Assembly (NCBI RefSeq): GCF_002218005.2 | Contig: NZ_AP018678.1 | Span: 868,001 to 932,000, forward strand | Direction: 5' to 3' | DNA length: 64,000 nt | Source: Vibrio algivorus | GTDB lineage: Bacteria > Pseudomonadota > Gammaproteobacteria > Enterobacterales > Vibrionaceae | Shown here: positions 25,631-34,150 of the stretch, in pieces | Layout of the letters: the number at the start of each line of letters is the position of its first letter | Position numbering within the stretch: position 1 is the first letter of the stretch | The notes under the pieces: generated by a model | Told to the model about the DNA's origin: nothing | The model's database searches: none | What the model saw: only the letters and a program-made list of their open reading frames with translations | Position numbers and translations under genes: made by a program

Positions 25631-26581
25631 TTATTCGTTAACCTTTGACTCAAGATCATAAGAATATATTTTACCTACTCCAGTACTACGATTTTGGGAC
25701 TTTTCAGGGAAATCATAGAGCGCACCAAATTTAGAATTTTTATCTTGTCCCAAGCACTCATTTACCAAAAAGGTAGATATTGCTATTACAGCTGGCTTTG
25801 TTCCCATTGGAGCAAAAACTAGCTGCTTATTTTGCCCTCTCCTAGTAAGCTTGCCGAGTTGTTTGGTAAATTCATATGGATTACATGCTGGGAATAGTTT
25901 TAACTCTGCTGAATCTGGTGATAAATATCTCATGTGTTTGTAAATGGAGCGGTTCTCCCAACCAGGTTTATAAGCAGGAAGGCCAACATAAGCTTCTATC
26001 CTTTCATACGCATAACCGTCATCTTGAGAAAGTAATTGCCCAAGTCTACTACTTTCAAATCCCAAAGTTGTCACGAGAGTTGACTTTGACATCTGGGAGT
26101 TGTTTACAGCGAACAGCGGTAAATATCCGAAATTACCCTGGTTGTCACTAAGGTTGAATTCCTGTTCTTGAATTCCTGATTGTTTACTATCACTAGTATT
26201 TGTTGAACGCTGGTAATCATCGGGTTCTAAATAAGAAATAGTGATATTGCAAGAAGACTTCGATAAAGTAATTCCAGAAAATATGTAAATTATTTCAGGT
26301 AAATCCAATGAAGTTGCTTCAATGAACACTGAGTTGTACATTTTGGAGGAAAAGAATTCTTCAAGTTTTCTAGGACTTACATCTTCATTTCCAATTTTTA
26401 AACGAAAAGCATCTTTGCTATATTTCACAAAGAAAGCATTACCATTGCATTCTTTAGTAATCTTATTCAGTATTTCCTTCGTTCTTATATCGACTTCTCT
26501 TCCGTGAAAAATAACATCATAATTAGAAATAGATAAGTCACCGAGAGTGCAATGCTCATGTATGTTTTTTATTTTAATCAT
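25631..26581 (-). CDS. Unrecognised protein of the island operon; possible CARF/Rossmann-like sensor
   Basis: Last gene of the four-gene island operon; its ATG overlaps the ATPase stop codon (ATGA), implying translational coupling. 316 aa, no signal peptide or membrane segment. Seen: an N-terminal alpha/beta part with VFIEATSLDLPEIIYIFSGI (about 92-111), a mid-section LVTTLGFESSRLGQLL, AYVGLPAYKPGWENRSIYKH, then CNPYEF, and a C-terminal LVFAPMGTKPAVIAISTFL followed by STGVGKIYSYDL. The hydrophobic strand plus MGTKP turn resembles nucleotide-binding loops in CARF/SAVED-type Rossmann sensors. That is only a resemblance, and the function is unknown. Confidence 0.7.
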   Translation of the reverse strand: MIKIKNIHEHCTLGDLSISNYDVIFHGREVDIRTKEILNKITKECNGNAFFVKYSKDAFRLKIGNEDVSPRKLEEFFSSKMYNSVFIEATSLDLPEIIYIFSGITLSKSSCNITISYLEPDDYQRSTNTSDSKQSGIQEQEFNLSDNQGNFGYLPLFAVNNSQMSKSTLVTTLGFESSRLGQLLSQDDGYAYERIEAYVGLPAYKPGWENRSIYKHMRYLSPDSAELKLFPACNPYEFTKQLGKLTRRGQNKQLVFAPMGTKPAVIAISTFLVNECLGQDKNSKFGALYDFPEKSQNRSTGVGKIYSYDLESKVNE

Positions 26582-28608
26582 AATAATGAATACTGCCCAT
26601 TTTTATTGTTTGATTCATTATCTTCTGATTTTTTACTATCTAAACCCCATTGTTTATTAAACTTATTTTTCAGTTGACTAAAATCTGATTCATTCCCGTA
26701 GCAAATAGTTTCTATTTGTTCAACGTTAAACTTCAACTTCCTTTTTTTTCTAGGGCTAATACCAAAATGGCAAGATAGTACAGGGTGAAGTATATAATCT
26801 ATCATTTCTATGTCATTATTTGACTTGGCTTTTGTTCCTCTAGTTTGAAATAGAACCGACCAAACCAATGCTTCGTTTAAAAGTTTTTTTGTATCATCAT
26901 TTAACAACGAAATGTCGGATAACGCTATTGTAAAGTGATTAACTTCTGATTCACTTTGAGATTTTCTTTTTTGAGATAGCGAAAATAAACTGCCCAGTCT
27001 TTTTGCAAGCCTTTTCAAGTGAATTCCATTTGAGCCAAGTTCTTCTATTTTCTCTAGCTGAGCAGTACTTGTAGCTTTGGTTGCTTTTCCTTGAATATCG
27101 ACATTAATAGCGCTTGAATTTTCAGTGAGTTCACTCTGTACTTCTGCTCTTATGAAAGTTTGGTAACATAATTCTAAAAAGTGCCTTAAATTACCTCTAG
27201 ACATCAAAATAAATTGGTTAAACCCCACATATAAAGGGCATTCTCTTTGTGGTAATGTATTATATATATATAAAATTACACCGTATAAGTTATTACTTAT
27301 CCAACCTTTATATGGTGTATTATCACTACCTGATTTATAATTTTCAAAATCCTTTTTCAATGTAACCAAGTCAGTAGAGCTACGATTCAAAATAGCCCCA
27401 TTTACTATGCTGGCTTCGGGGTGGTTTTTATCAATAAAGTCAAGCTCTGAAAAGGAGTGCTCCTTGTGTTTTTTTAACCCTTCTAATATCAAGGTTGATT
27501 TAAGTTTATTCAATAGAACTTTATCTGAAAGGATGAGTTTACTAACTTCAGTAAGATTCATACTTTCGAATAGAGACTTAACACTATGCCTTAACCTGCT
27601 TTGATATGTGGTGTCTTTACGTATAGTTAAAAAATCAGGGTTAGAGTAGTTTTGAATTATTTCATCATTTTCACTACTAGATGAACAATTGGCTTCAAAT
27701 AACTTTAACGCTAATATTTCAGCGGCAAGAACTTCATAAGATTTGGGGTTTAAATCGTTCAAGTAAATAGATTCTAAGTCTATACGCCTAAAATCATTTC
27801 TATCCACTATTTTTTCTTGGCTCAAGGTTTCATTACTGACCTTTGCGTTCTTTTTATATGCAATACTAAAAATTAAAGACTTTTCACTGTGTTTCAAATA
27901 AGTGTTAATTATTTTTTGTTGGTCGAACGATAAATTTTCAAATTCATCAATTAAAATGTGAAAAGTTGTATCTTTTAGTACTCCATCAACGCTTCTTATC
28001 GAGTCACTGACTAAACTAATCACAGGTTTTAGTGAAAGATTATAAGGAGGGTTCGTTGTGTTTGGCAGGTTAATCCAGTTAGTCAATCTGTATAAACAAG
28101 ACTTTATTTCTGATTCTAACCTTATTAGTTCTATGTGATCGACATTAATATCCTCAGCCAGAACTTTGGGTATTTTAACCTTTTTAATTCCTTCTTTTAT
28201 GCGTTTGTTTGATATATTAGAAGTAGCAATACTATTACAGAGTTTACAAAACTCAATTATTACACATAGAGATGCATATGTATTAAATGCCGAACTCCAC
28301 ATTTCGTCTAACCACTCATCTCTAATCATTTGGGTAAATGAAGTATCTGGTTTCCAATAAATACCTATATGATTAGCAATGTCATCAGGTAATTTCGTTC
28401 TCAGTTGACTAAACATGGTCTCGTGACAATGATACTTCAAAAACATCGTCTTTCCAGAGCCTCTACCACCTTCTATAACAGCACCTTTGGTCAACTTATG
28501 CAGGTTTGCAGCTTCGTATTCTAAAGGCAGAACATATTGACCCCAAAGATCATCAGGGAACTCTTCCGCGCGGTTTTTTGATACAACGTCAGATAATTTC
28601 TTTTCCAT
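26578..28608 (-). CDS. ORC/CDC6-like AAA ATPase of a conflict system
   Basis: 676-aa P-loop ATPase. Seen: FPDDLWGQYVLPLEYEAANL then Walker A in EGGRGSGKTMFLKYHCHE (about 46-63), Walker B with acidic pair in FHILIDEFENLSFDQQ near residue 217, and a sensor-type SLIFSIAYKKNAKV strand. The C-terminal half is helical with charged stretches. The N-terminal motif matches what I know as ORC-CDC6-family ATPases of bacterial defence loci. The ATG immediately follows the stop of the upstream PRTase-like gene (TAAATG), with AGGAAG as ribosome site, and the downstream gene overlaps by 4 bp. It probably couples ATP hydrolysis to sensing or switching; this is inferred. Confidence 0.8.
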   Translation of the reverse strand: MEKKLSDVVSKNRAEEFPDDLWGQYVLPLEYEAANLHKLTKGAVIEGGRGSGKTMFLKYHCHETMFSQLRTKLPDDIANHIGIYWKPDTSFTQMIRDEWLDEMWSSAFNTYASLCVIIEFCKLCNSIATSNISNKRIKEGIKKVKIPKVLAEDINVDHIELIRLESEIKSCLYRLTNWINLPNTTNPPYNLSLKPVISLVSDSIRSVDGVLKDTTFHILIDEFENLSFDQQKIINTYLKHSEKSLIFSIAYKKNAKVSNETLSQEKIVDRNDFRRIDLESIYLNDLNPKSYEVLAAEILALKLFEANCSSSSENDEIIQNYSNPDFLTIRKDTTYQSRLRHSVKSLFESMNLTEVSKLILSDKVLLNKLKSTLILEGLKKHKEHSFSELDFIDKNHPEASIVNGAILNRSSTDLVTLKKDFENYKSGSDNTPYKGWISNNLYGVILYIYNTLPQRECPLYVGFNQFILMSRGNLRHFLELCYQTFIRAEVQSELTENSSAINVDIQGKATKATSTAQLEKIEELGSNGIHLKRLAKRLGSLFSLSQKRKSQSESEVNHFTIALSDISLLNDDTKKLLNEALVWSVLFQTRGTKAKSNNDIEMIDYILHPVLSCHFGISPRKKRKLKFNVEQIETICYGNESDFSQLKNKFNKQWGLDSKKSEDNESNNKNGQYSLL

Positions 28609-29520
28609 TTATCTTCCTACCAGTTGAGTCCATGTTTCGCTATCATACCATAATGCTGCAATGTTATTGTTTGGAACGGAGTTGCTAAAGAAATATGTAA
28701 GCGCTAAATTTCCAAACCCAAGAGTATCTTTTGTTTTAATGTTTTTTTTCTTACACATTTTTAAATAAAATTCTTTAATCTCTTCACTAGTGTTTTGGCT
28801 GTGAAATTTATTGAAAAAAGCCAAATTATCTTTAGAAAATAATGATTCACTATCTGTTAAAACTTCAACAGGACAAACTATAATGTTCTTATAATCTTTA
28901 TGTATTGAATCGATGCTTTCTTGATATGCAGCAAAGGGGAAGTATATTATTTTAATTCCCAAATCATCAATCTCAAACTTATCAATATATTTTCTGAATT
29001 GTGCTCCTGTACCAAGAATATCATCAAACAAAACAAGAACTTTAAAGTTATCATCACTTTTCAATTTTGTTGATACTTCATTGCATAAGACGCCTAGACG
29101 AGAATGGAAATGTTGATTACATATTGCTCTATATATTGCAGATCCACTCTTACCTGGTTTGCCATCAATGCCTTCGATTGCCGAGAACCTTATTGGTAGC
29201 TTTTGGGTTTGTCCATTTTTTAGATCTTTTTCCCAAGATTCAATGCATTCTATACTATAAACACCATACTTCTTTAAGATATTGGGGAGCTTTATTTGGA
29301 TAATATTAGCACCAAAGGTATTTATAGATTTATTGCTTCTGTATATGATAGATAACAAAATTCCTGAAGCGAAATATTTTTCATCATCACTTTCAAAGTT
29401 ATCTAGCCAAGCATCGAGATCGGAAATTTCTAACCTATCCCAATAATTAAACCTTATGAGCTGCTTAGTTACTTTTACAGCATAATCATATATTTGCTCG
29501 TGTTTTTCAGGTATTTTCAT
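28609..29520 (-). CDS. PRTase-CE-like protein (phosphoribosyltransferase fold)
   Basis: 303-aa soluble protein. The segment VLVLFDDILGTGAQFRKYID near residue 160 is a classic PRPP-binding loop (hydrophobics, DD, TGxQ), defining a type I phosphoribosyltransferase fold. A basic KPGKSGSAIYR precedes it, and the C-terminal LGFGNLALTYFFSNSVPNNN plus a terminal Trp/Arg pattern resemble the PRTase-CE family found in predicted conflict systems. The nucleobase or target is unknown. Its start lies inside the 3' end of the methyltransferase gene (14-bp overlap), and its stop abuts the ATPase start, so it is tightly coupled in the operon. Coding DNA is AT-rich compared with flanking core genes. Confidence 0.78.
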   Translation of the reverse strand: MKIPEKHEQIYDYAVKVTKQLIRFNYWDRLEISDLDAWLDNFESDDEKYFASGILLSIIYRSNKSINTFGANIIQIKLPNILKKYGVYSIECIESWEKDLKNGQTQKLPIRFSAIEGIDGKPGKSGSAIYRAICNQHFHSRLGVLCNEVSTKLKSDDNFKVLVLFDDILGTGAQFRKYIDKFEIDDLGIKIIYFPFAAYQESIDSIHKDYKNIIVCPVEVLTDSESLFSKDNLAFFNKFHSQNTSEEIKEFYLKMCKKKNIKTKDTLGFGNLALTYFFSNSVPNNNIAALWYDSETWTQLVGR

Positions 29521-30706
29521 TTTTTTCTATAATAATCGGGAATTGATATAAATCTGTAGTTGTTATGTGTCTTGCTCCAACTCCCTTAGAAACGGACTCA
29601 ATCCAGCTTTTACCAAAAGGAGATGAAAGTGTATTCAAGATTAGTTTTTGGTAGTTGATATTTTCGCATCTAACGATAAAAACACAGTCAGACACGAAAA
29701 ACTCTCCAGATTCTACCACCCCAAATTTACCTAGACATCGGGTGCCAACACGCGCAATTATAATATCACCCTTGATAGCAACCAATTTATCGTTAGCACA
29801 GAGTGTAGTTTTTAAAGTTGAACCTGAATGGCTAATATTGCTCGTATGGATATAGTTACTAACTTCCATGTTTAAAAGCATTTTTTTTGTTTTCCTTCCC
29901 CGAAAAATTTTAGCACCAAGGCTTTCTAATGTTTTCATTTTTAAAGCACAAGCTTTTCTATAGTAGGAGTAGTCACCTCTATTCTCAAACTCGGATTCAG
30001 AGATTGCTTGTGTTGGGAGGTTAGCCTTCAATAACGAAACTGGCGATTTATCAGGATTACTTTTTTTAATTACTAACAGATGGGTTCTTGCTTCAGTTCC
30101 GTCGAAGGATTTAGGTTCAATTTCCATAATGGAACGAATACAAAATTTACTAACTAGAAACTTTCGAAGCGTCTTTAGTGATACCTTTGTAAATATTCCA
30201 TCGGGTAAAATATAGGCTAAGTAGCCACCATCTCTTAAAAGTTTAAGGCCATATAATAAGAAATATATTTCCGCCTCTATATGTTTTGATGAAGAATAAT
30301 AACCAATACTTTCCAGTTCAGATTTTATATGCACATCATTACGAATTAGTTTGAAGGGAGGATTTCCAACGATAATATCAAAGTATTTTTTTGCGTATAG
30401 ATTACTCAGCTCTGGGGTGGTGGCATCAATACAGCATGTCTCAATATCAAGCTGTGAGTTTAAATTTACTGCATCTATATTGAGTTGATCTATATCCGTA
30501 CCAAAAAGTGAGGCTTGAGGAGCAACTTCCGATACACATTCTAAAAGCGCTCCTTGTCCCATACATAGATCCAGTACGCTTAGCTCATTTTTGAGCCAAG
30601 TTTTGTCTGGTAAGTGAGAAATCAGCAATCGTCCAAGCTCTCGACTTGTATAGAATTGCTCATGTTCATCTCGTTGTTCTTTTTTTGCTATAGCATTGGA
30701 GTTCAT
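29507..30706 (-). CDS. Adenine-type DNA methyltransferase with a target-recognition-like C-terminus
   Basis: First gene of the island operon, 399 aa. Seen: EQFYTSRELGRLLI, SAM-binding motif I VLDLCMGQGALLECV near residue 45, and catalytic motif IV DIIVGNPPFKLI near residue 110, the NPPF form typical of N6-adenine methyltransferases with motif I first. The C-terminal third (IIARVGTRCLGKFG ... VSDCVFIVRCENINYQKL ... GVGARHITTTDLYQFPI) resembles a type I/IIG specificity (HsdS-like) half-domain, so target choice may be built in. No restriction nuclease is recognisable next to it. It probably marks self DNA for the operon, by inference. Confidence 0.85.
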   Translation of the reverse strand: MNSNAIAKKEQRDEHEQFYTSRELGRLLISHLPDKTWLKNELSVLDLCMGQGALLECVSEVAPQASLFGTDIDQLNIDAVNLNSQLDIETCCIDATTPELSNLYAKKYFDIIVGNPPFKLIRNDVHIKSELESIGYYSSSKHIEAEIYFLLYGLKLLRDGGYLAYILPDGIFTKVSLKTLRKFLVSKFCIRSIMEIEPKSFDGTEARTHLLVIKKSNPDKSPVSLLKANLPTQAISESEFENRGDYSYYRKACALKMKTLESLGAKIFRGRKTKKMLLNMEVSNYIHTSNISHSGSTLKTTLCANDKLVAIKGDIIIARVGTRCLGKFGVVESGEFFVSDCVFIVRCENINYQKLILNTLSSPFGKSWIESVSKGVGARHITTTDLYQFPIIIEKNENT

Positions 30707-31079
30707 ATGTTTATTGTATTACATTTCTGACGTTTAGGCTGGTATGTAAATCTCATTTTTGACTCTGTTCTACCTTATGGTGGCTGTTGATACTACAACT
30801 TAAACTCATTTCGGAGCAAGAGTCATTCGGGCAAGTAAGTAGGATTCTTACCCGCCAACTTACTATGAATACATAATATGAGTTAGTCGATAGAATTCTG
30901 GTATGATTTAAAAAGCTTGTTCAGTTAGAAAATATGCAAAATTATCTATCCAACTTTTCTTTTTCATACTATCTTTTCTCTCCAAATCTTTTAAGGAAAC
31001 GTCCCAAGCCGTCCTTATTATTGCTCAATTTTTTAAGTATCTCATTTCTAACTAAGTGCGATTTTAGGTCACCTTTTTA
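30707..31079. other. Upstream region of the island operon, no gene seen
   Basis: This AT-rich stretch of about 370 bp between the methyltransferase start and the integrase remnant must contain the operon promoter. I see no reading frame with support; a 19-codon minus-strand frame near 30910-30970 is too weak to call. Confidence 0.5.
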
Positions 31080-31659
31080 TCTCAGATCGGAATTTATAAC
31101 TTCAAAAGATTGACTAAGTTCGAGATGGCTGCCCTGTTGATTGTAGGGGGCACGGAGCATACTCATTGATTTATCAATAAGATAAATCTGTTCTTCAGTA
31201 ACACTTAGACTTAGGAATCGTGATAAATTTAGCTGTTCGCGATGAGGCTCACTATCTTGAATTGTAGCAATCAATGTCTTCCGCACATTTTGTATCTCAA
31301 GAAAATTCAGATAGTGAGAAATACATTTATTGATCTGGTGAGCAGTTAACGGACGAATATTGCGCTTCTCTTTACTTTCTAGAAATCGTTTAAGTAATTA
31401 AACAAAAGGTACTTACTTTGGAAGGGATACTTTTTTCGCTCGGTTCAGTCGCTTCAAGACCAGATAGGTCAATATTACTTGGTAGGTCTGAAATAATGTG
31501 ATCTTCAAAGTAGGCAAGAGCTTCAATGGAAGGATTATGAGCGATTTTTTGTTAACAAGCTAACTTTTCATCGAATGGATAGCCAGATCTCTGTAAAGCC
31601 TTAGGGAAGCAAGTGTGGGTTTGATACACGCCATTGGGTGCTTTTGTAAGTATATTGTC
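31080..31659 (-). pseudogene. Degenerate tyrosine-type phage integrase remnant
   Basis: Reading the minus strand from 31659 gives NILTKAPNGVYQTHTCFPKA followed by LQRSGYPFDEKLA, then after a frameshift LLTKNRS. This resembles the N-terminus of island integrases (xLLKTPSGVYxTRxxLPKALRxxGFPFDxKxSLLTKDR). Further segments continue in other frames (IEALAYFEDHIISDLPSNID; RFLESKEKRNIRPLTAHQIN; KCISHYLNFLEIQNVRKTL), broken by a stop near 31560 and a shift near 31395. The catalytic C-terminal part is missing. The remnant begins 88 bp from tRNA-Ser, where the integrase of such an island belongs. The last 69 codons are open but are only a fragment. Confidence 0.65.
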
Positions 31660-31706
31660 CTCACTTCATTGTCATGAAAGTGATTTGTAGTACTGTATAT
31701 ACGAAA

Positions 31707-31732
31707 AAGCCCTTAAGAAAAATTAAGGGCTT
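31707..31732 (-). terminator. Terminator of tRNA-Ser
   Basis: AAGCCCTTAA and TTAAGGGCTT form a 10-bp stem with a six-base loop. On the minus strand it is followed by TTTTTCG. It lies 15 bp beyond the tRNA-Ser 3' end and is the island-supplied counterpart of the hairpin at 25354-25377. Confidence 0.8.
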
Positions 31733-31741
31733 AATGCGTTA

Positions 31742-31770
31742 TAAATGTGGCGGAGGGATAGGGATTTGAA
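31742..31770. repeat. Island attachment site copy (right), within tRNA-Ser
   Basis: Direct repeat partner of 25377-25405. It covers the CCA, discriminator, acceptor strand and the start of the T-arm of tRNA-Ser. The single mismatch at 31765 (T here, G on the left) lies next to the T-stem, where drift in the non-functional left copy is expected. Confidence 0.85.
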
Positions 31771-31838
31771 CCCTAGAAGAGCTATTAACCCTTGCCGGTT
31801 TTCAAGACCGGTGCTTTCGACCACTCAGCCATCCCTCC
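31748..31838 (-). tRNA. serT: tRNA-Ser (anticodon UGA)
   Basis: 91-nt class II tRNA on the minus strand. Acceptor stem GGAGGGA pairs with TCCCTCC, discriminator G, encoded CCA. The anticodon arm CCGGT-CTTGAAA-ACCGG reads TGA (31802-31804). A long variable arm (CAAGGGTTAATAGCTCTT) and GGTTCAAATCC T-loop are present. It serves as the integration site of the 25.4-31.8 kb island, and its 3' end is island-derived yet restores a functional sequence. Confidence 0.96.
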
Positions 31839-31945
31839 GAATTGCGATAAATAATATATACAGCTTAAGTTTTTGTAAACCCTTAATTTTAATTATTTGC
31901 TTGCTTTTTGAGCAAATAAATAGGGTAAAAATTCAAATATAAAAA

Positions 31946-31965
31946 AAGGAAGCCGAAGCTCCCTT
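31946..31965 (-). terminator. Terminator after yejM
   Basis: On the minus strand GGGAGC-TTCG-GCTTCC (one G-U pair, UUCG tetraloop) is followed by a run of seven T. It lies 20 bp beyond the yejM stop. Confidence 0.8.
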
Positions 31966-31985
31966 AATTTGTATTGTTTCAGTCA

Positions 31986-33803
31986 TTAGTCACTTTGGCG
32001 GTAGAAGCGTTTTAGCTCTGAAAGTCCTTGTAATACAATGGAAAGTTTAGGTTTTGCATTGTTATTACGTTGGTAGTTCTTGTCGTATACCTTGTAGTTG
32101 CCAAATTCATCGACCACAGTAGTTGTATCGTCAGTAATGAGTGCAATATTGTCACTATCACCCGCTAGAATCCATGGACGAGATGAAGCATTAAATAAAT
32201 TTTTGCCACTTCCATAGTCATACGGATTAGAGGATGACTGGAAAAGATCTTGCATAATAGTTGCTGAAAAATCCAAATGACTCGTTTTATGTTGATATAG
32301 TTCAGGAGCTTTTCCTGGCCAATGAATCATCATAGGTACCTGTAATTGGTAACGGCTAAAATTGCTGTTTGAACCCCAGCTATTATTTTTGGTTTCGTTA
32401 AATTCAGTCCCATGATTCGATGTGATCACCACAATGGTATTGTCTAGCAATTGCTTGCTTTCTAATTGGCTGAGAATATTTTCTACTTTCTGGTCAGCAG
32501 AAAATGAGGCTGATTTATATTGTGCAATCAATTTTTCAAAAGGGGCTTTTGAATCGGTTTTAAAGCGAGGTAAAACAGTTGGAGTTTCTTCAAATTGCTC
32601 TACTTCTGAAAGCTCAATATAACTGAACCAAGGTTGATTTGGTGATTGGTTTATCCATTGAGTCCATTGCAATACTGCGTTTTGATCTGGATTGTTTTGA
32701 TTTTGATCCGAGTTTGCAGTGTCAATTTTCGCAAAAATTTCCTCATAAAATGCAGTGTCACTAAATCGTTGGTTGCCAAATGCTGCCATCGAGTAGTCAC
32801 GTTCATTCATTGTGGAAATAAACAAAGGCGGAGTGTCTTGTGACTTTATGCTTGCTGAATAACTGCTTGGTAAACCATAGAATAATCCAAAGACACCATA
32901 GCTGTTATTACTAGCACTATAATGGTTGATAAAGTTCTGATTGTTTTTGGCAAACTGATAGGTCATCGGCATGACTTCTTCCGTCAGCATGTCACTGCGT
33001 AAGTTATCAACCATGACCATCAAAACATTGTACTTTTTGCCACGACCATCAAATTTAAGTGGTTCAAGTGGGTAGTTAACTACTTCACTTGCTTCACCGT
33101 TTTGCTCTAGCCGTTCAAGGTATTCATCTTTATCGAGTAAGCCATGTTTCTCCATGAAAGATTTTGCTGTCATTGGATAAGACAATGGGAAATTAGCTTT
33201 TTGGCTAGTAATAGGGTTATAGAAAAAGGCATCCGCCCAGATGTAAACCAAGTGACTACTTACAAAGCATAAAAAGAAAACGATGGTTGCAGGTTTACCA
33301 ATGCGCTTACGTGATAATTTTCGCTGCTTTTTCCAAATCCATTCTGAAATGGCAATTTGTAGCAGGAAAATAACCGGCACAGCTGCAAAGAGGTATTGCC
33401 ACTCTGCATTGAATGAGGTTTTTTCTTTGCTAAGTAATAACTCCCAGACAACTGGGTTTAAATGGAGGTGCAATCGCTCATAGGCTTGAGTATCTAACAA
33501 AAGTAGAGTCAAGCAAATGGTTGCAAAACATACGCTTAATAAACGTAATAACTTTCGAGAAGGTATGATGAAGGTGAGCGGAAATAAAATAAGAATATAA
33601 AGCGCGAATACGAGAAAGCTAAAATGGCCCACCCAAGAAACAATGAGGTAGGCTTGCCCAAGTAAAGTCTCCGGCCATGGCGATTGAGTGACAAAACTCG
33701 TACCAATTAGCATGGCCAAGATGATATTAAAGAAGGCGAACCAATGTCCCCAACTTACCAGTCGAGAGACGCGCTCTCCGTATGAATTTCCGCTATCAAC
33801 CAT
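31986..33803 (-). CDS. yejM: Inner-membrane sulfatase-like protein YejM (PbgA/LapC)
   Basis: Essential-type membrane protein that in E. coli senses periplasmic lipopolysaccharide and controls LpxC stability through LapB. Five membrane helices occupy the first 190 residues (DUF3413-like), followed by a periplasmic alkaline phosphatase/sulfatase-fold domain with VLMVMVDNLRSDML near residue 260, VVITSNHGTEFNETKNNSWG and the C-terminal WILAGDSDNIALI. The usual catalytic nucleophile is not obvious, as in E. coli, where the domain is non-catalytic. 605 aa against 586 in E. coli. It lies 41 bp after yejL, same strand, probably one operon. Confidence 0.94.
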   Translation of the reverse strand: MVDSGNSYGERVSRLVSWGHWFAFFNIILAMLIGTSFVTQSPWPETLLGQAYLIVSWVGHFSFLVFALYILILFPLTFIIPSRKLLRLLSVCFATICLTLLLLDTQAYERLHLHLNPVVWELLLSKEKTSFNAEWQYLFAAVPVIFLLQIAISEWIWKKQRKLSRKRIGKPATIVFFLCFVSSHLVYIWADAFFYNPITSQKANFPLSYPMTAKSFMEKHGLLDKDEYLERLEQNGEASEVVNYPLEPLKFDGRGKKYNVLMVMVDNLRSDMLTEEVMPMTYQFAKNNQNFINHYSASNNSYGVFGLFYGLPSSYSASIKSQDTPPLFISTMNERDYSMAAFGNQRFSDTAFYEEIFAKIDTANSDQNQNNPDQNAVLQWTQWINQSPNQPWFSYIELSEVEQFEETPTVLPRFKTDSKAPFEKLIAQYKSASFSADQKVENILSQLESKQLLDNTIVVITSNHGTEFNETKNNSWGSNSNFSRYQLQVPMMIHWPGKAPELYQHKTSHLDFSATIMQDLFQSSSNPYDYGSGKNLFNASSRPWILAGDSDNIALITDDTTTVVDEFGNYKVYDKNYQRNNNAKPKLSIVLQGLSELKRFYRQSD

Positions 33804-33844
33804 TTAAAATATCGTTCTAACTCAATTTGGTTTAAGAATACATT

Positions 33845-34060
33845 TTAGTCATCAATTGATGATAAAAGAGCCTGAGAAAATTTATCTGCAATGAGTTTAC
33901 GTTGAGATTTTGGCACATTTGAGTTCAATATGTTAGTGACCATATTACCCGCAATCATTAAGCTTAAATCCGGATTTGCATCATGCTTTTTTAATACGGC
34001 AGCAATTTCTGCCAGAATTTGTTCAATTTTTTGGTCGCTGTATTTAGAATTAATAGGCAT
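33845..34060 (-). CDS. yejL: YejL family protein (UPF0352)
   Basis: 71-aa conserved protein, function unknown. The sequence YSDQKIEQILAEIAAVLKKH and DLSLMIAGNMVTNILN follows E. coli YejL closely. Probably a helical dimer. Precedes yejM in the same orientation and is divergent from yejK, exactly as in E. coli, which supports the assignment more than the short sequence alone. Confidence 0.92.
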   Translation of the reverse strand: MPINSKYSDQKIEQILAEIAAVLKKHDANPDLSLMIAGNMVTNILNSNVPKSQRKLIADKFSQALLSSIDD

Positions 34061-34150
34061 AACGGTTTTAAATAATTTCCTAGATTCAATAAATAATAAT
34101 GCTTAATTGCTCTGCGTTGTTACTAATTAACATGTTGTTTCAGAGAATTT

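Noticed and set aside
25631..30706. Classical restriction-modification or CBASS system
   Set aside because: No endonuclease, no cyclic-nucleotide synthase and no typical effector is recognisable; the components fit a PRTase-CE/ORC-ATPase set better.
31077..31286. Stand-alone 69-codon minus-strand gene
   Set aside because: It continues upstream in the same frame without its own start signal and is best explained as the tail of the degenerate integrase.
31690..31706. LexA box (TACTGTATATAC...) near tRNA-Ser
   Set aside because: Only the left half matches; the right half lacks ACAG at the required spacing.
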